Made by a program: the position numbers and the translations under genes
Notes under the pieces: generated by a model
What the model saw: the letters and a program-made list of their open reading frames with translations, nothing else
Told to the model about the DNA's origin: nothing
Databases searched by the model: none
Part shown: piece after piece, positions 9,546-18,888 of the stretch
How the letters are laid out: every line of letters begins with the position of its first letter
How positions within the stretch are numbered: position 1 is the first letter of the stretch
Assembly: GCA_039105265.1 (NCBI GenBank)
Contig: JAPFFF010000012.1
Coordinates: 2,542,001 to 2,606,000, forward strand
DNA length: 64,000 nucleotides
Source: Tritrichomonas musculus
Taxonomy: Eukaryota > Parabasalia > Tritrichomonadida > Tritrichomonadidae
Reading direction: 5' to 3'

Positions 9546-9895
9546 CTTATATGAATAATATTCACTCAAAACACAATTTACCCAGAGCCCAAAAAGTTCA
9601 TTTTTTAGAAGTTTTTTTGGTTTTTTTACATCTTTGTATTTATGTTCCTCGTTGTCTTTTTTCGCCCCAAAAAACCCCAAATAATTTTAAAACTTTTCTA
9701 ATTAATATTCTAATTTTTTTTAACATCATATTTTTTAGTTAGTTTTTTGATTCTTTATAAGCTTCGTCATAGCCATAGAATATCCATTAGTTTTGTTATA
9801 GATAGCCATAAAAGTCTTCGCAATAGCCAAATTTGAAAAAAATCATTAAAAAATATTCAAAATTTTTATAATTTGTTCAAAAATACTGATTGTCC

Positions 9896-10993
9896 AGAAA
9901 AAAGTTACCCAAAAATTTTTGACTAGAGGATGGGAATCGAACCTGTGACCCCAAAAAAACATAGTCCAAGAACAAAAATAGTTTACCCAAACGCTCAAAA
10001 AAAATTCAAAAAGTTATAGCATATTATCAAAAAGTTTAACTTTTATTCACTTTTGAATGGTCAAAAAAAACATTACCCATTATTGGACTTGGCTATTCTA
10101 ACGCTCATGTGTTGACAGAAATTGTGCAATAATCTCTTTTATGCGGCCATTTTTTTGTTTATGACTTGAATTAATAATCTAGTAGAAGGAGTCGTGAAAT
10201 GTATGAAAATGATATGTATGTATTGATAGAGGGCAATAGAAAAATGGATGACTGAGATAAAACTACTAAGATTTGCACCAAAAAATATGGTACAGTGGAA
10301 TAATCTGAGAGATAATCTAATTCAATGAAAATTACAATATGGTAGTGGAAATTATTGTCGAGCTGGCAAATATCGAATTTGTACATATCGTTAAAAAATG
10401 CAATGGTCGTATTGCTCCTAAAAAAGTCTTTTGTCTCTCTAAATCATCAAATGGATGTTTAAAATTTTTATTTTGAAAACATAATCTCTTAAAAAGTTGT
10501 TTTTTATACATTTGTGAAGAAAATAATAAAAAACAAATGTCTGAAATTGAAACAAAATATATGTGTACTATATAATAGAATGATAAAAAAAATTCGAATG
10601 TAACATTATACTATCAAAAAGTTGACAAATTTCCGATACATGGATTCAAAATAAGATTTAATTTGAAATAGAATTGAAATAATTGTATAAAAATATTTTA
10701 TAAAATATCTAAATTTATCTCCATTTAAATTGAATAAAATCAAATCATATATTTAGCCAAAAAAATGAAAATAAACCATATTATATATGTGATAAATTTG
10801 GAAAGTGAAAAAATATTTATGTTTTTATTTTTTATTTTTTTTGTCCATTTTTAAAGTAATTTTTATTCAATTATATAAAATATTTAAATTCTTGAAGAAA
10901 GAAGAAAAGTTTATTTGTTAAAAAAAAAACTACTAGAAAACGTTATTTTCGAAAATTTTAAAAATTTTGGGTAACTTATTTTTAGACAATCAG
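9896..10993. mobile_element. 1.1-kb TIR element flanked by TA, probably Tc1/mariner-type, non-autonomous
   Basis: The left end CTGATTGTCCAGAAAAAAGT continues to TTACCC. The right end (reverse complement) reads CTGATTGTCTAAAAATAAGT and then TACCC. The arms are ~30 bp with few mismatches. Both ends abut TA (9894-9895 and 10994-10995), the Tc1/mariner target duplication. The interior has no convincing transposase. Near the left end, on the minus strand, GGTTCGATTCCC (~9943-9955) is a tRNA T-loop/B-box-like sequence without a foldable tRNA around it. Confidence 0.6.
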
Positions 10994-10995
10994 TA

Positions 10996-11805
10996 TATAT
11001 ATTCGTGATTTGTACGTTATTTTTTCAATCTTTTTGATAGAAATTGAGAAGGAAAATTGAGAGGTTTATAGTTTTTTAAAAAATTCATAAATATATCGAA
11101 ATAGAGAATCGTTTAACAAACTAAATTTAATATTTATACTTGAAATAGCATATAATGTAATATTGAGTAATATAATTTTCTTGTGACAGACCTATATCAA
11201 AATCTGAGAAAAAAAAATTCTCGATCTCTGAAAACGATCTCGAGAATCAGTGCATATTTATTTATCGGTATCAAAAAGTTAATCAATTATCGATCTCGAA
11301 AATCGGAGAATAACAAGTCTATATGAAAGTTAAAAATATGAAAATAAACGGTCGTTTCATGTCCAGAGGTCAAAAAAATTTAAAAGCAAACTTCTTTTTA
11401 ATACATTAAATCTTGCAGCATAAGTTTTATCAAGTATAAGACAAAAATAAATATTTGATTTGTTTGTATGATTATGATATGTTTCATCATTCTAAATTAA
11501 TATTTTATATTTAATTTATTTCTTTTATATAAACATTTAATTAGTATTCATATAAATTAAAAATTTATCGAGAAAATGCTACTAATTAAAATGGTAACAA
11601 TTTTCTGATGTATTGAATTAATTCAAATTTTTGATATAATATAATATCTACTCTTTTTCTTAATTGAAAAATTGAATAAATATATTTTTTGTAATAAATT
11701 TTTTTTCAATTTTTTGTGAAGTTTGAGATAGCATTGAAAAATTCGAAATTTGAAGAAATTAAACTATTCGTGATGTGATTCAAAATTTTTATATAATAAT
11801 TATTG
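10996..11805. other. AT-rich intergenic stretch
   Basis: No coding signal. It holds two TCAAAAAGTT-like decamers (around 11268) and a mildly repeated GATCTCGAGAATC/GATCTCGAAAATC pair near 11230-11305, but no gene. Confidence 0.6.
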
Positions 11806-12351
11806 ATGAGAACGGGATCAAAAGGAATTAAATACATGCTCAAATGTAATGTTGGACCTGATGAAAGAACATCAAAGGTTATTTCTTCAGTAGCAGTCAG
11901 AAGACCATTAGCAATTCCAGGCGCCTGTCAAGTATACGGACAAGTTCTTTCACATTCAGGATGTGTTGTTAAAACAACAACTGGATTTTATCTTGTTGAG
12001 TATATGTCTGATAACTTTGTTCATTGCAATAGATGCAGTAAATATAAAGAGCAAAACGATTTTATATTTCAAGGCTATTTATGGATTCATGATGATGCAA
12101 ATTCATCAACTACAAATAAAGATATCACTTTGGAAACATTTTGTTTAGCAATGATCAATATAATGAAAGAAAAACCTTACGATACTTTCACTCACAATTG
12201 TTTTCAAGCGCGATATCTTACAATGAAGAAGTTTGGAATGGAATCATCTGATCCATTAAATTTCAAAAGATGCATCTTTTTCCAAGGTTGGCATGATCTG
12301 TATGAAAAAGAGTTCCAGAAAAAAAATAAAGTTAAACGAGTACATATCTAA
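11806..12351 (+). CDS. 181-aa protein with possible papain-like (LRAT/PPPDE/NlpC-type) His and Cys motifs
   Basis: The first ATG of the frame is at 11806; the open frame begins one TTG codon earlier. A central block QVYGQVLSHSGCVVKTTTGF has a His followed by a beta-hairpin-like stretch, and later YDTFTHNCFQAR has an Asn-Cys pair. This order (His first, Cys in an N-C helix start) is that of circularly permuted papain-fold families such as PPPDE and LRAT. Cys residues at CNRCSK could bind metal. No signal peptide or TM segment is seen. Codon use is host-like. The CDS is well supported; the fold is an inference. Confidence 0.65.
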   Translation: MRTGSKGIKYMLKCNVGPDERTSKVISSVAVRRPLAIPGACQVYGQVLSHSGCVVKTTTGFYLVEYMSDNFVHCNRCSKYKEQNDFIFQGYLWIHDDANSSTTNKDITLETFCLAMINIMKEKPYDTFTHNCFQARYLTMKKFGMESSDPLNFKRCIFFQGWHDLYEKEFQKKNKVKRVHI

Positions 12352-12671
12352 TGCTTTTAATGTTAATAAATTTTAATAAAGGATACATCTAGATATTTTC
12401 TGTTACTCCGCAAAGATGGATTATATTATTATCAAATTTTCTGATGCCTTTCAAAAAAATATTTTCCGATAAAAATTTACATTTCCTTCGGTAAATAATT
12501 TAGTATACTATACCAAATTTCAAATTATTTGAAGATAACACTTATTTGAATTATGATGTACATATTATATTAATATTTTGTTGTTCATTCATTAAGAGTT
12601 CGCATGATGTCAATTATATCATCGATATTTTTCAATTACATTTCAAGTTTTTCAATAACATAAAAAAATCG

Positions 12672-13706
12672 TTACAATATAAAAATTTTGTTTCTTTTTT
12701 TTTTAAAAAAATCAAACTCTTTTGTTTCTTCATCCATATATGTTTCTTTTTCTTCTTCAGTAGAAGTCGGTGAACAAAAAACCAATTTATTTATTCTGTT
12801 ATGATCATCGAAACTTTTAATGCCAGAGATAAATTTGTATACTTTTGTTTTGCTAGCGCCTGGAAGGATGAAATCATCATTTTTATCAAATTCATTAATA
12901 ATTTCATCAAATGAAGGTCTTTCATTGATATCATTTGACCAACATCGTTTAATAAGTGAGGCGTAATATTCTGGCACATCATTTGGGATTTTGTATCTTT
13001 TTCCATTTGTCACAGCGCTCACAAGCTGATTAAGCGTTCTTGGCTGAATTCCTTCAAATTTATAATCAACTGTGAACATTGAAAGAAGAGTCACAGCAAA
13101 TGCGTAGACATCAATTTTTTTAGTTATTTTCTCTTCTTCATCAGTAAATAATTCAGGGGCCATGAAATAAGGGGTCCCTAATTTCCCTGTCATTTTTGTT
13201 CCTTCTTGACAAATTCTCGAAAGTCCAAAGTCTGACAAAACTGGATGAAACTCTTCATCTAAGAAAATATTTTCTGGTTTCAGATCGCGATGAACAATGT
13301 TGTTTCGATGCAAGTATGACATAGCACTTGCAATTCCATATACAATTATTGTTCGTTGTGTGCCATTCAATTTTTTTTCATGATTTTCTTCTTTCAAAGT
13401 TACATTACTGATAGGCAAATATTTTGTATATATTTGAAATGTCTGCTCTTTCTTTGATGATAATGAAAAACCAATCAAATCCAGAATATTTGGATGATTC
13501 AAACTGGCCATGATTGTGACTTCTCGAATGAAATTCTTTTCTAAATCTTTATCATCTGGATCAAGAGGAATTTTCTTAAGGGCTATTTTGTAATTATAAT
13601 CATCTTTTGGATGAACAAGAGAAACTTGACCAAAATTACCTTCACGAATAAAATCATTCTCTACTTCAAAGCTTGATGGATTAATTATATACTTTGAAAG
13701 GTCCAT
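12672..13706 (-). CDS. Protein kinase, TKL-like
   Basis: 344 aa, starting MDLSKYIINPSSFEVEND. A complete kinase domain spans about residues 14-275. The Gly loop is REGNFGQV (21-28), the ATP-binding Lys is K44 in ALKK, and the helix-C Glu is E62. The catalytic loop is HRDLKPEN (139-146), the metal site is DFG (159-161), and APE lies in FMAPELF. All key residues are present, so it should be active. The HPNIL and CWSNDINERPSF patterns are typical of the TKL/Tyr-kinase-like group common in amoebae and trichomonads. A ~70-residue acidic then basic tail follows. The substrate is unknown. The decamer AACTTTTTGA (gene strand) lies ~52 bases upstream of the ATG. Confidence 0.92.
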   Translation of the reverse strand: MDLSKYIINPSSFEVENDFIREGNFGQVSLVHPKDDYNYKIALKKIPLDPDDKDLEKNFIREVTIMASLNHPNILDLIGFSLSSKKEQTFQIYTKYLPISNVTLKEENHEKKLNGTQRTIIVYGIASAMSYLHRNNIVHRDLKPENIFLDEEFHPVLSDFGLSRICQEGTKMTGKLGTPYFMAPELFTDEEEKITKKIDVYAFAVTLLSMFTVDYKFEGIQPRTLNQLVSAVTNGKRYKIPNDVPEYYASLIKRCWSNDINERPSFDEIINEFDKNDDFILPGASKTKVYKFISGIKSFDDHNRINKLVFCSPTSTEEEKETYMDEETKEFDFFKKKRNKIFIL

Positions 13707-14212
13707 TATTAAATGAAATCATGCCAAAATAAAATGAAAGTAAATCGTATATAGGCTTCAAAAAGTTTCATAGATTTTGAAGTAGGACAATATATTTCCA
13801 ATCATATCAATATAATGATTTTAGAAGTATCAACGAAGAGTGGTGACTACATAGCTTCATATTTAAATATTCTAAATTAGAATTGTGCTTTACTTTTAAT
13901 TATCTATGGCAGATGCTTTTTTATTTTTCTTTTTTTTAAAATATCATATATTTGTAAATAGGATTATTTAACATCGATAACAATTTTATTTGATAAAGTA
14001 TGAACAATTAGGATCAAAGAAACAAAACAAAAATATATATGAAAAAAATTAATTTTGAAGAATTAAAATTATAATTGCATGAAATGCGATAGACAATATA
14101 AGAAGACATATTTGTAAAAAGTTATAGGAGGTCAAAGGTTGAAATCATGTGAGTAAAATATTAAAAAAACAATTTATCCACTTCAACAATTATAAAAATA
14201 ATAAAATTGTAA
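13707..14212. other. AT-rich intergenic region between the kinase and Rab-like genes
   Basis: About 500 bases holding the kinase upstream region and the 3' flank of the Rab-like gene. The motif TCAAAAAGTT is at 13758-13767. No other coding or structural signal was seen. Confidence 0.6.
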
Positions 14213-14788
14213 TTAACAACACCCACTACTACATTCTGGCCTTCTTTCATTATTTGCAATTTCATGAAAGTTTGAAAATCTGTTTGAAAGATTAACAATT
14301 TCATCAATAAGGATATTTATATTTTCTCCATTTAATGATGATAATTCAATATATTTAATTGATTGACCAAATGATTCAGCTTTTTCTTCTCCTTGTTCAT
14401 TTGATACTTTTCTACTTTCATGATGGTCTAATTTTGTACCAACAAGGATTATTGATGCATAATTTACATTACTAGAATCTTCAACATTCAATGAATTTTT
14501 AATCTTTTCGTACCAAAGATCTGTTTCTTTAAATGAATCCATTGAATCGATACTAAATGCAATAATCGCTATTTTTGCATTATGAAACAAATTCGGAACA
14601 ATATTTCTGTAATTTTCCTGTCCACTTAGATCGTAGAACTGAAAGCTTTTACCTTTTAAAACAATAGTTTTGTAATCAAACATTACAGAATTGATAATAT
14701 TTTTTTCAAATTCTCCTGATTCTATACGATGAACAAGGCATGTTTTCCCACAGTTTGTTTGACCAACAATAATGACTTTTAAAGACAT
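14213..14788 (-). CDS. Divergent Rab/Ras-like small GTPase
   Basis: 191 aa from the first ATG (14788); an upstream TTG-started extension is not needed and would precede the normal G-domain start. P-loop GQTNCGKT (9-16); G3 is DLSGQE (53-58) instead of DTAGQE. G4 is TKLD (118-121), with Thr for the canonical Asn, and G5 is ELSSLNG instead of ETSAK. The C-terminus SSGCC carries two Cys for geranylgeranylation. The weakened G4 and G5 may reduce guanine specificity. A vesicle-traffic role is inferred from family and lipid tail only. It is a tandem neighbour of a canonical Rab, both on the minus strand. Confidence 0.88.
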   Translation of the reverse strand: MSLKVIIVGQTNCGKTCLVHRIESGEFEKNIINSVMFDYKTIVLKGKSFQFYDLSGQENYRNIVPNLFHNAKIAIIAFSIDSMDSFKETDLWYEKIKNSLNVEDSSNVNYASIILVGTKLDHHESRKVSNEQGEEKAESFGQSIKYIELSSLNGENINILIDEIVNLSNRFSNFHEIANNERRPECSSGCC

Positions 14789-14819
14789 AAAGCTATTAAA
14801 GAGATATATTAAATATGTA

Positions 14820-14829
14820 TCAAAAAGTT
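14820..14829 (-). promoter_or_regulatory. AACTTTTTGA decamer upstream of the Rab-like gene
   Basis: On the gene strand it reads AACTTTTTGA, 32 bases before the ATG at 14788. The same decamer, in either orientation, lies upstream of several other genes: 13758-13767 (kinase), 18763-18772 (carboxypeptidase), 30447-30456 (Pro/Gln-rich protein), 32778-32787 (LRR protein) and 48343-48352 (RCC1-kinase relic). A regulatory role is inferred from position; some copies are also in repeats. Confidence 0.35.
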
Positions 14830-15112
14830 TATTATATTTCAAAAGATTACTTCAAATTATGATTTGATTCAATAGAATACAAGATTCAGTTAAATAATAA
14901 TATAAGATTATTTAAAACCTAATTATTCTCTCAAATCATATATATATCTTTGATAAATTCTAGCTTCACAAATTTGTGAAAGTCAGTTAGTAATTATGAA
15001 AGATAAAAAAATGATTATCTTTCAAATTCGATTTACTGGCTACAGTAAAAACAGCAAATTCAATAGAATAATAACAATATTTCAAAATAAATATAAAAAA
15101 TTATGTAAAATC

Positions 15113-15145
<33 letters not shown>

Positions 15146-15157
15146 AATTTTAAATAT

Positions 15158-15763
15158 TTAGCATTTACAGCCAGTATCAGCCTGCTCTTGTGGAAAATCA
15201 ATGTTATCACTGGCAGGTGTAATTTCATAGGCTCCATCATCAACATTTTTTTCGATTATTGCAACACAAGCGTCGATTGACTCTGAAATATTGGATCCGG
15301 TTTTTGCCGATGTCTCAAAGTATTGCATTGAATTCTTCTGTGCAAATTCTTGAGCTTCTTCTGTGCTGACTTGCCTCTGATCAGCTTTGTCACTTTTATT
15401 ACCAATGAGTAAAGTAACAACATCAGAACGTGCGACATCTTTAATGTCTTGAAGCCATCTTCCAATGTTATCAAATGTATCGCGATTTGTGATATCAAAT
15501 ACTAAAAATGCTCCTGCCGATCCACGATAATATCCTCGAGTGACACTCCTGAATAATTCTTGTCCTGCTGTATCCCAAAGTTGGAGTTGAATTTTATGTT
15601 TTTCGGTTGTTACGATTTTTGTCATGAATTCAACACCAAGTGTTGGCTGAGATTCTTCATCAAAAAGGTTACGAATATAACGAACTAAAAGGCATGTTTT
15701 CCCAACACCAGAGTCACCAACAACAATAACCTTAAGTGAGTAATCAAACTTTCGACCGAGCAT
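15158..15763 (-). CDS. Rab-family small GTPase (Rab1/2/4/14-like)
   Basis: 201 aa with every GTPase motif intact: P-loop GDSGVGKT (16-23), switch I Thr in PTLGVEF (T41), WDTAGQE (63-69), NKSD (122-125), ETSAK (150-154). The C-terminus is CKC (199-201), a double-geranylgeranylation signal. Rab-specific patterns include YYRGSAGAFLVFDIT and RWLQDIKD. It should cycle between GDP and GTP and direct a vesicle-trafficking step; the exact subfamily cannot be set by eye because Rab2, Rab4 and Rab14 share these features. Downstream, at ~15112-15140, is a long A-run on the plus strand. Confidence 0.95.
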   Translation of the reverse strand: MLGRKFDYSLKVIVVGDSGVGKTCLLVRYIRNLFDEESQPTLGVEFMTKIVTTEKHKIQLQLWDTAGQELFRSVTRGYYRGSAGAFLVFDITNRDTFDNIGRWLQDIKDVARSDVVTLLIGNKSDKADQRQVSTEEAQEFAQKNSMQYFETSAKTGSNISESIDACVAIIEKNVDDGAYEITPASDNIDFPQEQADTGCKC

Positions 15764-16354
15764 TTCTTTTTCTTAATTTAGGTTAACAATCGATTTTATT
15801 GAAATTCAAAGTTTGAATGATAGGTTAACAATCAATTCATTTAGTAATTCAATACAAATGGCAGTTATCATTCAAATAAAAAATTATTGTTTTTATCTAA
15901 ATATACACAACTTTAATTTAAACATAAAATAAAACAACACATTTAACCATTAAAAGAACCATGAAACTTATACATTACCAGAGGAGCATGAATTTGTTTT
16001 TTTTTTTTGAATTAATATGTTAAAAAAAAAACCATTTCATTTTTCCCAGATACACCATACGGATCGATAAATATCATCACCTTGGCTCTATAATTATTTT
16101 CAATTTCTTAATGAAAGAGTTTTTTAATATTGAGTAAATTCAAAACGTTATTACAAATTAAAAAGATTTCTATCACTCACGAACTTTTAAGTGGGGGAGT
16201 CATGCCAACAATAAAATCAAGCTTTTTTGTTCTATGAGTAAAAGATATCATATAAACTTAATACTTTTTTTTTAAATCAATTGATATTTTATTATAGGCT
16301 AAACAAATTAATTATACACTAACCATATTGCATTAAATTCATTATATATAATAT
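15764..16354. other. AT-rich intergenic region
   Basis: 590 bases between the Rab gene start and the Hsp70 gene end. A tandem-like AGGTTAACAATC(G/A)ATT occurs twice (15780-15795 and 15821-15836) just upstream of the Rab start codon, possibly regulatory. Nothing else was seen. Confidence 0.5.
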
Positions 16355-18325
16355 CTAATCGAATCTGAAACCGAAAGATTTGCATAATGAATTTAATTTC
16401 GGAATAATATCTTCATCCAACTCTTTAATAGAAATTCTCTCAAATTCTCCATCAAGGAATTGTTGCTGTGCTGCTTTATAAGAGTCGCATGCTGATTTTT
16501 CCGTTGAGCTGCACATCATTTTCATTCGGTCAAAAGCACGCTTTGCCTTCTTGTTGAATTCTTCACGTGCCTTAGATTCTGTTAATTTAGAATAGAATAC
16601 TTTAACAACATCATAATTTTCATTTTTTAGTATTTCATTTGATAGGTCATCTCCGCTTTCCATTTCAATTTCAATGGATTTACAATTTTCATCACTTTCA
16701 CACCACTTAACTTCACGGATGAAAGGATCTGGTAAATCCATTGTAAATGTTCCTGAAAATTCGTTATTATCATCTATATCTGACTCATCGCTGTTACTAG
16801 ATATATATTTATCGAGGCCAACAAGATGATATCGATTAGCTATAAGCGGTGCTCCTTTTGGAATATCTGAACTTGGGGATTCAATATCAACAGTATAATT
16901 AGGCGCTCCTGTAGTCGATTGTAAAGTTGGTTTTGACTGGCACCACAGATTTTTTTCACAATATATAACCTTTTTATTTCCAACGGCTATATGGAATGAT
17001 GAAGATGGTCTATCTTTTTTAATTTTAATAGGATTGCTACTTGTTATATTATTGTTTGAATCATAAAGTGTTGATAACATTGATCCAATCAAAATGGCAT
17101 CAAATTGCCCTAATTCATAATTAACTAGAGAATGAACTGAATTAGAATTATTAATTAATGTGTTTTTCAAATCTTTATCAAATGTTGAATCTTTTGATGA
17201 TACATCTAGAGGGTAAATTTTCTTTTCAGGACCAATAATTTTCTTTTGATTCTGTATTTTTAAATATAATCTAGTTTTTTCAGCATCATAATGCGTAGCA
17301 TTAAATCTAAATGAATCATTTACAACATCAGAAATTATTGACTGAATAAATAAATAAGATGAACCTCCACCTAGTAGTTGAACTTCGTCCACTGGCTGTT
17401 TTGCTATAGAAATAGTATCATTTACCAACGTTTTCAGGCTATCAATGATATTTAAATTAAAAACAGATTGATTGTATGCATTTCGTAAAAGTCTTTCAGC
17501 ATGGCTTAATGGAACATGAAGATTTTTACTCATGTCTTCAGCAAATGCACCTGTACCACAGTTTTCTGACCACATATTAACCATACAATTAGCAACTGTC
17601 ATAGAATTTTTCCATTCGAAATTAATAAATAAAGTCTCAACGTATCGAAATCCAACGTCAATAAATAGTACATTGCGACCAACTTTGCTGTTTCTATATC
17701 TATTGATATAATTATTTGCATAGAGAGTTGAAAGAGATCGTAAAGTATCATATTCGTCAATAATTTCAAAATTAGGAATTTGTTTTAATGGTTCAGTAAC
17801 TAATCTTTTCATTGCAGGTGTAAAAAATGTTGGAAAAGTAAGAGTGAATTGATTAACTCCCTCGCTTTCTGGGAAATCATGCAAAATATTAATCATATAT
17901 AAATCTAGTAAACTTGATGCATTCATAATATTACATTCAGATTCTCTTCTTATTACCGCATCAAGAATAAATTCAGTGCCATCAGAAGGAGTTCGATGGA
18001 TTTGTTGAATTCCTCTCCAACCTGTAACTATTGAAATAGCATTTGATCTTCTTCTTGTTCGTGAGCTTCCAGCTTGTTCTGATGCTGATACAACGGGAGT
18101 TTTAATGACGTCGTCTTTTGTGAGAGGCAACGATAAACCTTGAGGAGTAGTAATCGAAATTAATCCTGGAACTATGTATTTATTATATATCTTTCGAATA
18201 ACAGAGTAACCACTTGAAATATCAGTTTGACCGAATTTGAGATATTGCGAACCAAAGTCAATATTAATCACAGAATGTGATGAAATTTGAATCGTAAAAA
18301 CTAAGAAGAATAATGATAAATACAT
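16355..18325 (-). CDS. ER-type large Hsp70 (GRP170/HYOU1/Lhs1-like)
   Basis: 656 aa. Residues 1-17 form a clear signal peptide (MYLSLFFLVFTIQISSH), followed at once by the ATPase phosphate-1 motif INIDFGSQYLKFG. The phosphate-2 region is VLFIDVGFRYVETLF, followed by ENCGTGAFAEDM and the adenosine motif VQLLGGGSSYLF. The substrate-binding half is shortened and has an acidic insert, then a helical Lys/Glu-rich lid. The direct passage from signal peptide to ATPase, the degenerate DVG and the lid suit the GRP170 branch, which acts as nucleotide exchange factor and holdase for BiP. No KDEL/HDEL is present (the end is GFRFD), so retention would need another means. At 656 aa it is short for GRP170 (usually 800-1000). 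Confidence 0.8.
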   Translation of the reverse strand: MYLSLFFLVFTIQISSHSVINIDFGSQYLKFGQTDISSGYSVIRKIYNKYIVPGLISITTPQGLSLPLTKDDVIKTPVVSASEQAGSSRTRRRSNAISIVTGWRGIQQIHRTPSDGTEFILDAVIRRESECNIMNASSLLDLYMINILHDFPESEGVNQFTLTFPTFFTPAMKRLVTEPLKQIPNFEIIDEYDTLRSLSTLYANNYINRYRNSKVGRNVLFIDVGFRYVETLFINFEWKNSMTVANCMVNMWSENCGTGAFAEDMSKNLHVPLSHAERLLRNAYNQSVFNLNIIDSLKTLVNDTISIAKQPVDEVQLLGGGSSYLFIQSIISDVVNDSFRFNATHYDAEKTRLYLKIQNQKKIIGPEKKIYPLDVSSKDSTFDKDLKNTLINNSNSVHSLVNYELGQFDAILIGSMLSTLYDSNNNITSSNPIKIKKDRPSSSFHIAVGNKKVIYCEKNLWCQSKPTLQSTTGAPNYTVDIESPSSDIPKGAPLIANRYHLVGLDKYISSNSDESDIDDNNEFSGTFTMDLPDPFIREVKWCESDENCKSIEIEMESGDDLSNEILKNENYDVVKVFYSKLTESKAREEFNKKAKRAFDRMKMMCSSTEKSACDSYKAAQQQFLDGEFERISIKELDEDIIPKLNSLCKSFGFRFD

Positions 18326-18888
18326 TAATCTTTGCTGTTTTTAGATATGATAAGTATAAAAAAACAATACATTTTTTTCTGAGCTTACTTGACCAAATAA
18401 TGATTTGAAAAATGATGAAGTGATATTCCAATCAAAAAAAAAGTCTATTAATCAATGTTGATTCTAATGAAGATCCATTAGCAAAATCACAGTCATTCGC
18501 TCGATTAAAATCGAATCGTTTCAGATGACAAAGAGAATAGATTATAATTATTTAAATGACTAGAAATGATGAATTTTATTGAAATAGATTAACTCAAAAA
18601 GTTATTAAAATTCAATTATCAACAGTATAATTTGTATTTGAACAAAATAAATATGCTTCATTCATATTTATAAAATGTAAAGTTATATCAAATCATATCA
18701 TTTTTTCAATATTTGAAATCTTACAAAGTTAAAAATTGTTTGAAAAAATAACGAATATACCAAACTTTTTGATAAAAAATCTTTTTTTATACTTAAGGTT
18801 ATTTTCAAATATTATATGGTCGGAATTGAATCTAAGTTTTCAAAATATTTGAAAGTGAATAAATCTGTTTAATAATTTTATAACACGG
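18326..18888. other. Divergent intergenic region (Hsp70 and carboxypeptidase promoters)
   Basis: 563 AT-rich bases between two divergently transcribed genes, so it should hold both promoters. TCAAAAAGTT is at ~18593, and AACTTTTTGA is at 18763-18772, 117 bases upstream of the carboxypeptidase ATG. Confidence 0.55.

Noticed and set aside
9925-9965. tRNA gene around GGTTCGATTCCC
   Set aside because: T stem pairs poorly and no anticodon or acceptor arm can be folded; treated as a fragment inside a TIR element.
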